From positions 454,912-518,911 of the forward strand of contig NZ_LXVX01000012.1 in NCBI RefSeq assembly GCF_001650725.1: 64,000 nt of DNA. Reading direction: 5' to 3'. Below, piece after piece: positions 52,939 through 61,550 of this stretch. Both the position numbers and the translations under genes were made by a program. Position 1 is the stretch's first letter. Every line of letters starts with the position of its first letter. Below the pieces are notes generated by a model. The model worked only from the letters and a program-made list of their open reading frames with translations. It made no database searches and was not told the origin of the DNA. This DNA comes from Sphingobium sp. TCM1 (GTDB lineage Bacteria; Pseudomonadota; Alphaproteobacteria; Sphingomonadales; Sphingomonadaceae).

Positions 52939-53499
52939 TCAGGCCGATCCGGCGCCACTCACAAGATGGGACGAATCGATACCCGCGGCGGCAAAGATCG
53001 CAGACCATCGGCGGCGGGTCGGCGTGTCGAACAGCAGATCCCCGTCGCCGGGCGCGAGAAACCAGCTTTCGCCGGTCATTTCCTGTTCCAGTTGGCCGGC
53101 GCCCCATCCCGCATAGCCCAATGCGACCAGATAGCGCCGAGGGCCGCGCCCTTCCGCTATCGCCTTGAGGATGTCCAGCGACCCGGACAGCCCCCAGAAG
53201 TCGCTGACCTGAACCATGTCCTGCCCACCCCAGTCGAGCGAGTGCAGCACGAAGCCCCGGCGGGGCTCCACCGGGCCACCACGCAGCACCGGAACATCGG
53301 GCACCGCGCTGCCGTCTATGTCGAAACTGTCGAGCAGGTCGCGCAACCGCACCCCCTCCATTTCCTCGCCCACGGCAATGCCAAGGGCGCCTTGCGCATC
53401 ATGCACACACAGGGCGATCACCGAATGATCGAACCGCATGTCCTGCATACCGGGAAGGGCGAGCAGGAAATGCCCACCAAAGAAGCGCGCATCGTTCAT
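52939..53499 (-). CDS. YqgE/AlgH family protein
   Basis: 186 aa DUF179 protein of unknown biochemical function. The N-terminus FFGGHFLLALPGMQDMRFDHSVIALC, GALGIAVGEEM, VPVLRGGPVEPRRGFVLHS and YLVALGYAGWGAGQLEQEM are family hallmarks. The start at 53499 is set by that N-terminus; the upstream codons are not conserved. It is divergent from the peroxiredoxin gene with 143 bp between starts; that region shows no clear promoter boxes to me. Confidence 0.92.
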   Translation of the reverse strand: MNDARFFGGHFLLALPGMQDMRFDHSVIALCVHDAQGALGIAVGEEMEGVRLRDLLDSFDIDGSAVPDVPVLRGGPVEPRRGFVLHSLDWGGQDMVQVSDFWGLSGSLDILKAIAEGRGPRRYLVALGYAGWGAGQLEQEMTGESWFLAPGDGDLLFDTPTRRRWSAIFAAAGIDSSHLVSGAGSA

Positions 53500-53642
53500 G
53501 GGTCGAATATAACCCACCGCAGTCGCTTGCCAAGGACGAGTGATCGCAGCAACGGGGCATTGCGACATATTCCGTCCCATGCCTTGACAGTCGACGCTCC
53601 AGGCACGACCTCCGCGGCGCGTTACAGGCCAGGAGACATACC

Positions 53643-54125
53643 ATGACCATATCCAAGGGCGACCGCCTTCCCAGCACGACCTTTACCAAGATGACAGAAA
53701 ACGGCCCGGAGGCCGTCCCGTCCGAAGATTATTTCGCCGGCAAGACCGTCGCCATCTTTTCCGTCCCCGGCGCCTTCACCCCGACCTGCTCGGCCAAGCA
53801 CCTGCCCGGCTACATCGAGAAGGCCGAGGCGCTCAAGGCCAAGGGTGTCGACGAGATCGCCTGCACCGCTGTAAACGACGCGTTCGTCATGGGTGCCTGG
53901 GGCAAGTCCGCAGGCGCCGACGGCAAGGTGACGATGCTCGCGGACGGCAATGCCGATTTCGCGCAGGCCGTCGGCCTCACCATGGACGGCAGCAAGTTCG
54001 GCCTGGGGACGCGCGGCCAGCGCTTTTCCATGATCGTCAAGGACGGGATCGTCGCCGAAATCAATGTAGAAGCGCCGGGCGATTTCAAGGTGTCGTCGGC
54101 CGATCATATGCTGGAACAGCTCTGA
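53643..54125 (+). CDS. Prx5-type peroxiredoxin
   Basis: 160 aa peroxidase reducing hydrogen and organic peroxides. The peroxidatic Cys is in SVPGAFTPTCSAKHLPG, and GTRGQRFSMIVKDGIV is typical of the Prx5 subgroup. A second Cys (DEIACTAVNDAF) could be the resolving one. Reducing power likely comes from thioredoxin or glutathione. The start at 53643 has AGGAGA about 7 bases upstream. Confidence 0.94.
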   Translation: MTISKGDRLPSTTFTKMTENGPEAVPSEDYFAGKTVAIFSVPGAFTPTCSAKHLPGYIEKAEALKAKGVDEIACTAVNDAFVMGAWGKSAGADGKVTMLADGNADFAQAVGLTMDGSKFGLGTRGQRFSMIVKDGIVAEINVEAPGDFKVSSADHMLEQL

Positions 54126-54207
54126 TCCGTTGCGCGCCGGGCGGTTGCCCGGCGCGCATTCCTTTCAATGTCTTCCTTCTGTCGTGCAAAGGCGATAACA
54201 GGAGGCG

Positions 54208-55662
54208 ATGACACAAAGCATCGGCAGCGCAACGGTCGCGCAACTCGACCGCATCTATCAGACATCCATCGAAAATCTGCGTGAGGCGATGCGCGCCTAT
54301 GCCCGCGATGGCAGCATCCCCCCGGCGCACGCACGCACGGATCGGCGCTTTTGTTATCCGGAACTGCGGATCACCCATCATAGCGACAGCGACGCACCGC
54401 CCCCCGGCCGTTCCTTTGCCCGCCTGTCCAAGCCGGGCCGCTATGCGACCACGGTGACCAGGCCGGCCATGTTCGCCGACTATCTGGCCGAGCAGATCGA
54501 CCTGCTGGTCCGCGATTATGGCGTGGAAGTCGAAGCCGGACTGAGCGACCAGCAGATCCCCTTCCCCTATGTGCTTGACGGGCTCGACATAAGCGCGCTG
54601 GACGGCACGCCGCCGACTGAACTGGCGCGCTATTTCCCGGCGACCGAACTGGCGGAGATCGGCGACGAGATCGCCGATGGCCTGTTCATGCCCGATGCCG
54701 GCGGCGACCGGCCTCTCGCGCTGTTCGACGGATTGCGCACCGACTTCTCGCTGGCGCGGCTCAAACATTATACCGGCACGCCGGCGGAGCATGTACAACG
54801 CTACATTCTGTTCACCAACTATCACCGCTACGTCGATGAGTTCGTGACCTGGGCCTGTGGCGAGTTGCAGCGCGAGGGGAGCCGGTTCACGGCCCTTTCG
54901 GGCGCGGGCGGCGTCTATGTCACCCCCGAAACGGCGGACCCTGCCGGCATGATCGCCGACAGCGCATGGCGCAAGCACCAGATGCCGGCCTATCACCTGA
55001 TCGCCCCCGATCGCAGCGGCATCACCTTGGTGAATATCGGCGTCGGCCCGGCCAACGCCAAGACGATCTGCGATCACCTGGCGGTCGTGCGTCCCGAAGC
55101 CTGGCTGATGATCGGCCATTGCGGCGGCCTGCGTCCGAGCCAGCGGATCGGCGACTATGTCCTCGCCCACGCCTATCTGCGCGACGACAAGGTGCTGGAC
55201 GATATGCTGCCGCCGGAAATTCCGGTGCCCGCAATCGCGGAAGTCCAGGTTGCGATGGAAACGGCGGCCGAGGCCATATTGGGCGGCAATGATCCGGAGG
55301 ACTTCAAGCGCCGCCTGCGCACAGGGACCGTCGTCACCACCGACGACCGCAACTGGGAATTGCGCTATTCCAGTTCCGCGCTGCGGTTCAGCCTGTCGCG
55401 CGCGGTCGGCATCGACATGGAATCGGCGACGATCGCGGCCCAGGGCTATCGCTTCCGCGTGCCCTACGGCACCTTGCTCTGCGTGTCGGACAAGCCGATC
55501 CATGGCGAACTCAAGCTGCCCGGCCAGGCCAACCGCTTTTACGAGGAAGCGATCGCGGGCCACCTGCGGGTCGGCCTGATGACCTGCGAACTGCTGCGAC
55601 AAGAGGGTGCGAAGCTGCACAGCCGCAAGCTGCGAGCGTTCAACGAGCCGCCATTTCGATGA
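54208..55662 (+). CDS. amn: AMP nucleosidase
   Basis: Cleaves AMP to adenine and ribose-5-phosphate, adjusting the adenylate pool. It is 484 aa, the full-length form. The N-terminal Amn domain is followed by a PNP-like catalytic domain (about 265-470) with GHCGGLRPSQRIGDYVLAHAYLRDD, FSLSRAVGIDMESATIAAQGYRF and VSDKPIHGELK. AGGAGG lies only 2 bases before the ATG, an unusually short spacing. The convergent GGDEF gene is 10 bp beyond its stop. Confidence 0.95.
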   Translation: MTQSIGSATVAQLDRIYQTSIENLREAMRAYARDGSIPPAHARTDRRFCYPELRITHHSDSDAPPPGRSFARLSKPGRYATTVTRPAMFADYLAEQIDLLVRDYGVEVEAGLSDQQIPFPYVLDGLDISALDGTPPTELARYFPATELAEIGDEIADGLFMPDAGGDRPLALFDGLRTDFSLARLKHYTGTPAEHVQRYILFTNYHRYVDEFVTWACGELQREGSRFTALSGAGGVYVTPETADPAGMIADSAWRKHQMPAYHLIAPDRSGITLVNIGVGPANAKTICDHLAVVRPEAWLMIGHCGGLRPSQRIGDYVLAHAYLRDDKVLDDMLPPEIPVPAIAEVQVAMETAAEAILGGNDPEDFKRRLRTGTVVTTDDRNWELRYSSSALRFSLSRAVGIDMESATIAAQGYRFRVPYGTLLCVSDKPIHGELKLPGQANRFYEEAIAGHLRVGLMTCELLRQEGAKLHSRKLRAFNEPPFR

Positions 55663-55672
55663 GAGGGTTGGA

Positions 55673-56821
55673 TCAGGCCGCGCTGCGCGCGATGCTGACC
55701 CGGTTCTTCCCGTCCTTCTTCGCCGCATAAAGCGCCTCGTCGGCGCGCGCGACCATGTCCTCCAGTTGCATGTCGCCGGTCGCCAACTCGGCAACGCCGA
55801 AGCTGGCGCGCAGGCGCATGTCCGGAACGCGCGGAAGTGACAGGTGACTGACTTCCGCGCGCACCCGCTCCATGACGTCGGCAGCCGCGCGGGCGTCCGA
55901 ATCCTGTAGTAGAAGGCCGAATTCGTCCCCGCCCATCCGACCGACTATGTCGCCACGGCGCACGGCCAGGGTCAGGAGTTGGGCAAAACCCTGCAACGCC
56001 TGGTCGCCGGCGATATGTCCGTGGCTGTCGTTGAGCGCCTTGAACCCGTCGAGATCGCACACGACCAGCGCCAGCGGCCGTCCATGGCGCCGGGCCTGCG
56101 CGATAGCCCGTTCGGCCGCTTCATCCAGGCCGCGGCGGTTGAGAACCTGCGTCAGGGGATCATGCCGCATCTGCCGCCGCAACTGCTGGGCGAGATCGCC
56201 CGCGACGACGAGGACCGCGGCAACGCCCGTCCCGACGTAGATGGACGGCATGAAGAGGCTCAGAATGGCGCGATATAATTGCTTGCCGTCTTCAGGGCCA
56301 CGAATCATCGAGGCCGAAGCGGCCAGCGCTATCTGGACAAGGGCGAATGCGACCAGCAGCACGAAGAAGGCAAGTTCGGGCGAGGTAAAGCGCCTGTCCC
56401 TGGGCCAGAGCGACGCGGCGCTGATCGCCATCAGCACGCCCACATAGGCGGGCGTGATCATGCCCTGCATCACCTGGCTGCCGATCGGTGAAATGGCGAT
56501 GGCCGTGGCGACGATCGCCAGCAACGCCGGAATGGCGAAAAGCCGGATCGACACCAGTCGCCCGGACCTTTGCCGGATGCCGATCGCCAGCAGCGTCGCG
56601 CTCGTCACCAAGCCGATGCCGGCAATCACGAACAGCGGACGATTCTGAAGGAAATAGCCCCCCGCATTGGCCAGCCATTGCAGCACCGCGACCGCATAGG
56701 AGGCCGTCCAGGTCAGGACATGCTTCTGGCGACCAAAATGCAGCCAGGCCACCGCCATGGCGATCGCCATGACGATGCTGGTGCCGAAAAGGAGAGAAAG
56801 GATGACGGCTGACACGCTCAT
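55673..56821 (-). CDS. Membrane-bound diguanylate cyclase (GGDEF)
   Basis: 382 aa. Six or seven N-terminal hydrophobic helices (residues about 4-210) form a membrane sensor with no recognisable ligand domain. The C-terminal GGDEF domain (about 220-375) has DPLTQVLNRRGLDE, VVCDLDGFKALNDSHGH and the catalytic GRMGGDEFGLLL. The RRGD five residues before GGDEF matches the inhibitory I-site, so product feedback is predicted. No EAL domain is present. It makes c-di-GMP from GTP; the signal and the target are unknown. Confidence 0.93.
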   Translation of the reverse strand: MSVSAVILSLLFGTSIVMAIAMAVAWLHFGRQKHVLTWTASYAVAVLQWLANAGGYFLQNRPLFVIAGIGLVTSATLLAIGIRQRSGRLVSIRLFAIPALLAIVATAIAISPIGSQVMQGMITPAYVGVLMAISAASLWPRDRRFTSPELAFFVLLVAFALVQIALAASASMIRGPEDGKQLYRAILSLFMPSIYVGTGVAAVLVVAGDLAQQLRRQMRHDPLTQVLNRRGLDEAAERAIAQARRHGRPLALVVCDLDGFKALNDSHGHIAGDQALQGFAQLLTLAVRRGDIVGRMGGDEFGLLLQDSDARAAADVMERVRAEVSHLSLPRVPDMRLRASFGVAELATGDMQLEDMVARADEALYAAKKDGKNRVSIARSAA

Positions 56822-56852
56822 GCGTCAGCCGTTTACCAAGATATACTCGGGC

Positions 56853-58661
56853 TTACCAGCCGCAAGACTTGCCTTTATTCTGTTCGATCAACCACTTCTG
56901 GAGTGGCGCGAAGTAATTGACGAGCGCCTTGCCCGACATCTCACGGCTTCCGGTAAATGCCTCCAGCGCATCGGGCCAGGGTTTCGATGCTCCCATCTCC
57001 AGCATCGCGTTCAGCTTCGCCCCCACCTTCTTGTCACCGTAGAAGGAGCAGCGATGCAGCGGCCCCTTCCAGCCGGCCTGTCGACACGCGGCGGCATAGA
57101 ATTGGAACTGGAGAACACGCGCCAGGAAGTAGCGCGTATAGGGCGTATTACCGGGGATATGATATTTGCCCCCGGCGTCGAATTTCGTCTCATCGCGGGA
57201 CACCGGCGGGACGATGCCCTGATATTGGAGCCGCAGGTCGGTCCAGGCCTTTTCATACTGACTTTCCGGGATCGACCCATCAAACACGCCCCAGCGCCAT
57301 TTGTCGATCAGGAGGCCGAAGGGCAGGAACGCCACCTTGTCCATTGCCTGGCGGAGCAGCAGGCCCAGATCCTTGTCCGTTCCCGGCACCTTTACCGGAT
57401 CGAGCAGCCCGATCTTCACCAGATAGTCGGGGGTGATGGATAGCGCCACGAAATCGCCGATCGCCTCATGGAAGCCATCATTGGCGCCGTCCAGATACAG
57501 CGGCTTCTGGACCTGATAGGCGCGCTGGTAATAATTGTGGCCCAGCTCGTGATGGATCGTTACGAAATCGTCGCCATTCACCTTCGTGCACATCTTGATG
57601 CGGATGTCGTTCTTGTTGTCCAGATCCCAGGCCGACGCATGGCAGACCACTTCGCGGTCCTGAGGCTTCACGATCTGCGACCGTTCCCAGAAGCTCTGCG
57701 GAAGCGGATCGAAGCCGAGCGAGCTATAGAAGCCCTCGCCCGCCTTCACCATCCTGACCGGATCATAGGCCTTGGCCTTGAGCAGGTCGGTGACGTCATA
57801 GCCCAGGTCACCCGCGCCCGCAGGCGCGACGATATCGTAGATATTGCCCCATTCTTGCGCCCACATATTGCCCAGCAGGTCGGCGCGGATCGGGCCGGTT
57901 TTCGGCTGCACGGCATCGCCATATTTCTCGTTGAGCTTGGTACGGGTATAGCAGTGAAGCTCGTCATAGAGCGGCTTGACCTCCGCCCAGATCTTGTCGG
58001 TCAGCCGAGCGAAATCATCGGCCGGCATGTCATATTTGGACCGCCACATCGCGCCTGTATCGGCAAAGCCCAGTTCCTTCGCCCCGGCATTGGCGATGCC
58101 GACCAGCCTGGCATAATCCTGCCGCATCGGCGCGCCGACATTATCATGCCAGCTGACCCACATTTCCTTCAGCTCTTCGGGGTTGCGATTCTCCCCCATC
58201 TGTTCTTCGATGTCGCTGCCGTTGATCGGCTGCCCCTTCAGCGTTCCCTTGCCCTTGCCGTAGGCGGACTGGAGTCTGGTCGCGAGATCGTTGAGCTGCT
58301 CGGCCGCTCCGGGCGTCGTCGGTGCGGGTAGGGTCAGTGCGGTACGCAGCAATGTCAGGCGGCGCTTCGTCTCCTCCGACAGGCCGGGCGCGGCAGCATA
58401 TTTCGCCGCGTCCAGCGCATAATCGACCCGCATCTTCGTGTCGATCGCGCCGAAATAGGATGCGATCGCGTCGGTGTCGTCGGTGATGTAGGTCGCATTG
58501 ATCCACTGCGCGCGACCGCTGATGATGGACTGGTCGAACAGGCTCTTCTCCGCCTTGGCGAGGAAGGCTTCGGCGTCGGCCGCCGTCGGCGCCTGCTGCG
58601 CCGCCGCCGGCGAAGCAACGAGGGCGGCCGCAAGAGCGGCCAGCGAGAGTGCGATTTTCAT
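56853..58661 (-). CDS. M2-family peptidyl-dipeptidase (ACE-like)
   Basis: 602 aa exported zinc metallopeptidase related to angiotensin-converting enzyme, releasing C-terminal dipeptides. Signal peptide MKIALSLAALAAALVASPAAAQ. Zinc site VTIHHELGHNYYQRAYQV (HExxH, here HELGH) with the third ligand in GFHEAIGDFVALS. The C-terminal KPWPDALEAFTGSREM is also typical. Bacterial M2 enzymes are common in sphingomonads and xanthomonads and serve peptide nutrition. A GGGGAA ribosome-binding site precedes the ATG. Confidence 0.94.
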   Translation of the reverse strand: MKIALSLAALAAALVASPAAAQQAPTAADAEAFLAKAEKSLFDQSIISGRAQWINATYITDDTDAIASYFGAIDTKMRVDYALDAAKYAAAPGLSEETKRRLTLLRTALTLPAPTTPGAAEQLNDLATRLQSAYGKGKGTLKGQPINGSDIEEQMGENRNPEELKEMWVSWHDNVGAPMRQDYARLVGIANAGAKELGFADTGAMWRSKYDMPADDFARLTDKIWAEVKPLYDELHCYTRTKLNEKYGDAVQPKTGPIRADLLGNMWAQEWGNIYDIVAPAGAGDLGYDVTDLLKAKAYDPVRMVKAGEGFYSSLGFDPLPQSFWERSQIVKPQDREVVCHASAWDLDNKNDIRIKMCTKVNGDDFVTIHHELGHNYYQRAYQVQKPLYLDGANDGFHEAIGDFVALSITPDYLVKIGLLDPVKVPGTDKDLGLLLRQAMDKVAFLPFGLLIDKWRWGVFDGSIPESQYEKAWTDLRLQYQGIVPPVSRDETKFDAGGKYHIPGNTPYTRYFLARVLQFQFYAAACRQAGWKGPLHRCSFYGDKKVGAKLNAMLEMGASKPWPDALEAFTGSREMSGKALVNYFAPLQKWLIEQNKGKSCGW

Positions 58662-58714
58662 GGGGTTCCCCTGATCTGTTTATGCGGGGAAGCTGACTTG
58701 GTCAGGCGATACAG

Positions 58715-59476
58715 TCAAGCTGTCAGGAAATCGACCATAGCCTGCCCCAGTTCCTTGCGCGTGACCGCATTCATATGGTTGCCAGGAATTTCGACATAGC
58801 GACCATTGGGCAAAGTTTCAGCCAGTTCCTGCGCAATGCCATTGTCCTGATCGTCGGCGCCGCAAATTATTTCGGTTGGCTGCTGGAAGCGAGCGATCAC
58901 ATCTTCGGGCGTATCGACGAAGGTGTTGAGGATGTTGAGCATCGCCACCGGATCGCCCTTGGTGGTCTTGAGGAACGCTTCGGTCATCCACTCCGACGTG
59001 CCCCGCTCGAACGTGCCCAGGTTGGTCAGCACATTCCTGTAATAGCCGCCCTTGTCCAGCGTCCTGACGAGGCCGCGCAGCCCCATCCCGGCCAGGATCA
59101 CGCGGCGCGGCGTTGCCCCCCGCGCCAACATCCGCACCGTCGTCCGCGCGCCAAGGGAATAGCCGCCGAGATCATAATCGGTCAGGCCCATCTGCTCCAC
59201 CAGCGCCAGATTGTCGTCGGTCAGCGCATCGGGCGGATAGGCCGCGGCGTCATGCGGCTTGGCGCTTTCGCCATGACCGCGCAGGTCGGGCAGGATCAGG
59301 CGAAAACCGGCCTCCACCAGCCGCGCGGCATGGCCGTAGCGAATCCAGTTCGTCCAGGCATTGGAGAAATAGCCATGGATCAGCACGAGATCGCGGCCCT
59401 CGCCCACGACATGCACCGCGATCGGCAGCCCATCCCGGCCCTTGATGTCATGGCGTTGGATCGGCAGGTCGGTCAT
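58715..59476 (-). CDS. Alpha/beta-fold hydrolase
   Basis: 253 aa. Oxyanion-hole LVLIHGYFSNAWTNW, nucleophile elbow DLGGYSLGARTTVR (GxSxG), ICGADDQDNG (acid) and EIPGNHMNAVTR (His) form a complete catalytic triad. The start at 59476 has AAGGAAA upstream; an ATG at 59524 would overlap the DUF2238 stop by 4 bp and add 16 residues. The substrate is unknown. It is the last gene of an asd-DUF2238-hydrolase run. Confidence 0.88.
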   Translation of the reverse strand: MTDLPIQRHDIKGRDGLPIAVHVVGEGRDLVLIHGYFSNAWTNWIRYGHAARLVEAGFRLILPDLRGHGESAKPHDAAAYPPDALTDDNLALVEQMGLTDYDLGGYSLGARTTVRMLARGATPRRVILAGMGLRGLVRTLDKGGYYRNVLTNLGTFERGTSEWMTEAFLKTTKGDPVAMLNILNTFVDTPEDVIARFQQPTEIICGADDQDNGIAQELAETLPNGRYVEIPGNHMNAVTRKELGQAMVDFLTA

Positions 59477-59520
59477 CGGCGCATTTCCTTGTCGGACAGG
59501 GTCGGCTTGCCGATATGGCG

Positions 59521-60159
59521 TCATCCCCGGCGGCGCAAGAGCGCGATGAGCGCGACCGCGCTGCCGACCTGTGCGGCCGCCATATCCTTCTGCGCGTCCC
59601 ACACATCACCCTGCTGGCCATTATAATAGTCCGCCGTCTCGCCGGCGGCGACGATGGTCAGCAACCATTCGAATATCTCATAGGCCGCGCTGCCCAGGCC
59701 GATGGCAGCGAAGGCGAAGGCCAGGCTCCAGCATCGCGACAACCCGCCATGCCGCCGCGCGCTTTCGGCGACCGGCAAGGTCAGCAACGCACCGAAAGCC
59801 AGATGAACCAGTCGATCATAGCCGTTGCGGGTCATGCCGACGAGGCTGGACAGATCCTGCCCGCTCACCGCCCGCGCCCATTCGTCATAGGGCACATAGC
59901 TGTAGATCCAGCGCGCGCCGAAAGTGTGAAGCAGGAGGAACAGCCAGATGCAGGCAAAGGCGGCGGTGGAGAGCGGCCAGCGCCGCAGCAGCCATGGCGC
60001 GGCCAAGATCAGCCCGACCGTCGGCCCATGCTGGAGCGGCGCGAGATCGGGATAGGGTTGCGCGACATTGGCAAGGCTGATCGCAGCGAGCAGCAACAGG
60101 ATCATCCGGCGCTGCGCGATCGGAAGGGTCTTCCACATCGCGACAGCACCGGAGGTCAT
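59521..60159 (-). CDS. DUF2238 (YjdF-like) inner-membrane protein
   Basis: 212 aa with five or six predicted helices (MILLLLAAISLANVA, VGLILAAPWLLRRW, AAFACIWLFLLLHTFG, HLAFGALLTLPVAE, AFAAIGLGSAAYEIFEW, VGSAVALIALLRRR). The family motif is YNGQQGDVWDAQKDM near the C-terminus, with acidic residues around VPYDEWARAVSG. Function is unknown across the family. It lies 9 bp after asd on the same strand, so it is probably co-transcribed. Confidence 0.9.
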   Translation of the reverse strand: MTSGAVAMWKTLPIAQRRMILLLLAAISLANVAQPYPDLAPLQHGPTVGLILAAPWLLRRWPLSTAAFACIWLFLLLHTFGARWIYSYVPYDEWARAVSGQDLSSLVGMTRNGYDRLVHLAFGALLTLPVAESARRHGGLSRCWSLAFAFAAIGLGSAAYEIFEWLLTIVAAGETADYYNGQQGDVWDAQKDMAAAQVGSAVALIALLRRRG

Positions 60160-60168
60160 CGGGGCGAC

Positions 60169-61194
60169 TTAGCCCTTCTTGAGGTGACGGCGGCCCAGCA
60201 GTTCGGCAATCTGCACCGCATTGAGCGCCGCGCCCTTGCGGAGATTGTCGCTGACGCACCAGAGCGACAGGCCGTTATCGACCGTCGAATCCTCCCGCAC
60301 GCGGCTGATGAAGGTCGCATAGTCCCCGACGCATTCGACCGGGGTGACGTAACCGCCATCCTCGCGCTTGTCGACGAGCATCACGCCCGGCGCTTCGCGG
60401 AGAATGTCCTGGGCTTCCTTGGCCGAAATCTCGTTCTCGAACTCGATGTTCAGCGCTTCGGAGTGACCGACGAACACCGGCACGCGCACGCAGGTCGCCG
60501 TGACCTTGACCTTCGGATCGAGAATCTTCTTGGTTTCCGCGACCATCTTCCATTCTTCCTTGGTCGAACCATCATCCAGGAAAACGTCGATATGCGGGAT
60601 CACGTTGAAGGCGATCTGCTTGGTGAACTTCTTGGGTTCGGCCGGGTCGCCGACGAAGATGTTGCGCGACTGTTCGAACAGTTCGTCCATGCCCGCCTTG
60701 CCCGCGCCGGACACCGACTGGTAGGTCGCGACGACGACGCGCTTGATCTTCGCCGCGTCATGAAGCGGCTTCAGGGCAACGACCATCTGCGCGGTCGAGC
60801 AGTTCGGGTTCGCGATGATGTTTTTCTTCGTATAGCCGTCGATCGCGTCCGGGTTAACTTCGGGCACGATCAGCGGCACGTCCGGGTCCATGCGATAGAG
60901 CGACGAATTGTCGATCACGACGCAGCCGGCCGCAGCAGCCTTGGGCGCATATTCGGCGGTCGGGCCGGAGCCGGCGGCGAACAGGGCGATGTCCCAGCCG
61001 GTGAAGTCGAAATGCTCGATATTCTTGCATTTGAGCGTCTTGCCGGTGTCACCGAAATCGACGTCGGTGCCGTGCGACCGGGGCGATGCGACCGCCGCGA
61101 TCTCGTCAATAGGGAACTCGCGCTCGGCGAGAATGGTCAGCATCTCGCGGCCCACATTACCGGTGGCACCAACGACGACGACCTTGTAACCCAT
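60169..61194 (-). CDS. asd: Aspartate-semialdehyde dehydrogenase
   Basis: NADPH-dependent reduction of aspartyl phosphate to the semialdehyde, the branch point to lysine/DAP, threonine and methionine. It is 341 aa. NADP-binding VVVVGATGNVGREML, catalytic Cys in IIANPNCSTAQM, active site YQSVSGAGKAGMDEL and the His in FVGHSEALNIEFE. The C-terminus SLWCVSDNLRKGAALNAVQIAE is typical. The start at 61194 gives the usual N-terminus MGYKVVVVG. DUF2238 follows after 9 bp. Confidence 0.97.
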   Translation of the reverse strand: MGYKVVVVGATGNVGREMLTILAEREFPIDEIAAVASPRSHGTDVDFGDTGKTLKCKNIEHFDFTGWDIALFAAGSGPTAEYAPKAAAAGCVVIDNSSLYRMDPDVPLIVPEVNPDAIDGYTKKNIIANPNCSTAQMVVALKPLHDAAKIKRVVVATYQSVSGAGKAGMDELFEQSRNIFVGDPAEPKKFTKQIAFNVIPHIDVFLDDGSTKEEWKMVAETKKILDPKVKVTATCVRVPVFVGHSEALNIEFENEISAKEAQDILREAPGVMLVDKREDGGYVTPVECVGDYATFISRVREDSTVDNGLSLWCVSDNLRKGAALNAVQIAELLGRRHLKKG

Positions 61195-61550
61195 GACTAA
61201 AGTCTCCACTCCAATGCAATATTGCGGAGTGCGCGCCATAGCGATACTGCGGCGTTTGTCCAGAAAGAAGGGCTTGCCGGCCCGATAGCGCGCAGATTAC
61301 CGCTCAAGCCCCGACCAACCCTTCCCATCCTCCTCACACCACCGGATCTTCAGTTGATGCAGTCAATGCCGCTGCCACCCCTGCCCCAGCGTTGATTACA
61401 TCCTCGCCCTCCGCGAGATTTGGCTATTCCCGGTTTCATGTGACGCCGGCAGCGCTGGACAACAAGGGCTGGCGCAAATGGGCGATGCCGGTCCGGCGCA
61501 AGGACCGCTATCGCCGGGCGATCTTCCACGCCTGGCGATAGCCCTACCCG
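61195..61550. other. 355 bp gap with a possible degenerate gene fragment
   Basis: No recognised gene. On the plus strand a frame ending at 61541 encodes a basic, Trp-rich tail (DNKGWRKWAMPVRRKD, then RYRRAIFHAWR) after a possible GTG at 61440; upstream the frame is Pro/Ala/Thr-rich and not protein-like. It could be the 3' remnant of a lost gene or a 33-residue basic small ORF. It ends 9 bp from the stop of the convergent S9 peptidase gene. No family is recognised. The asd promoter is also expected here. Confidence 0.3.

Noticed and set aside
53584..53612. Sigma-70 promoter (TTGACA at 53584) before the peroxiredoxin gene
   Set aside because: No acceptable -10 box lies 16-18 bp downstream.
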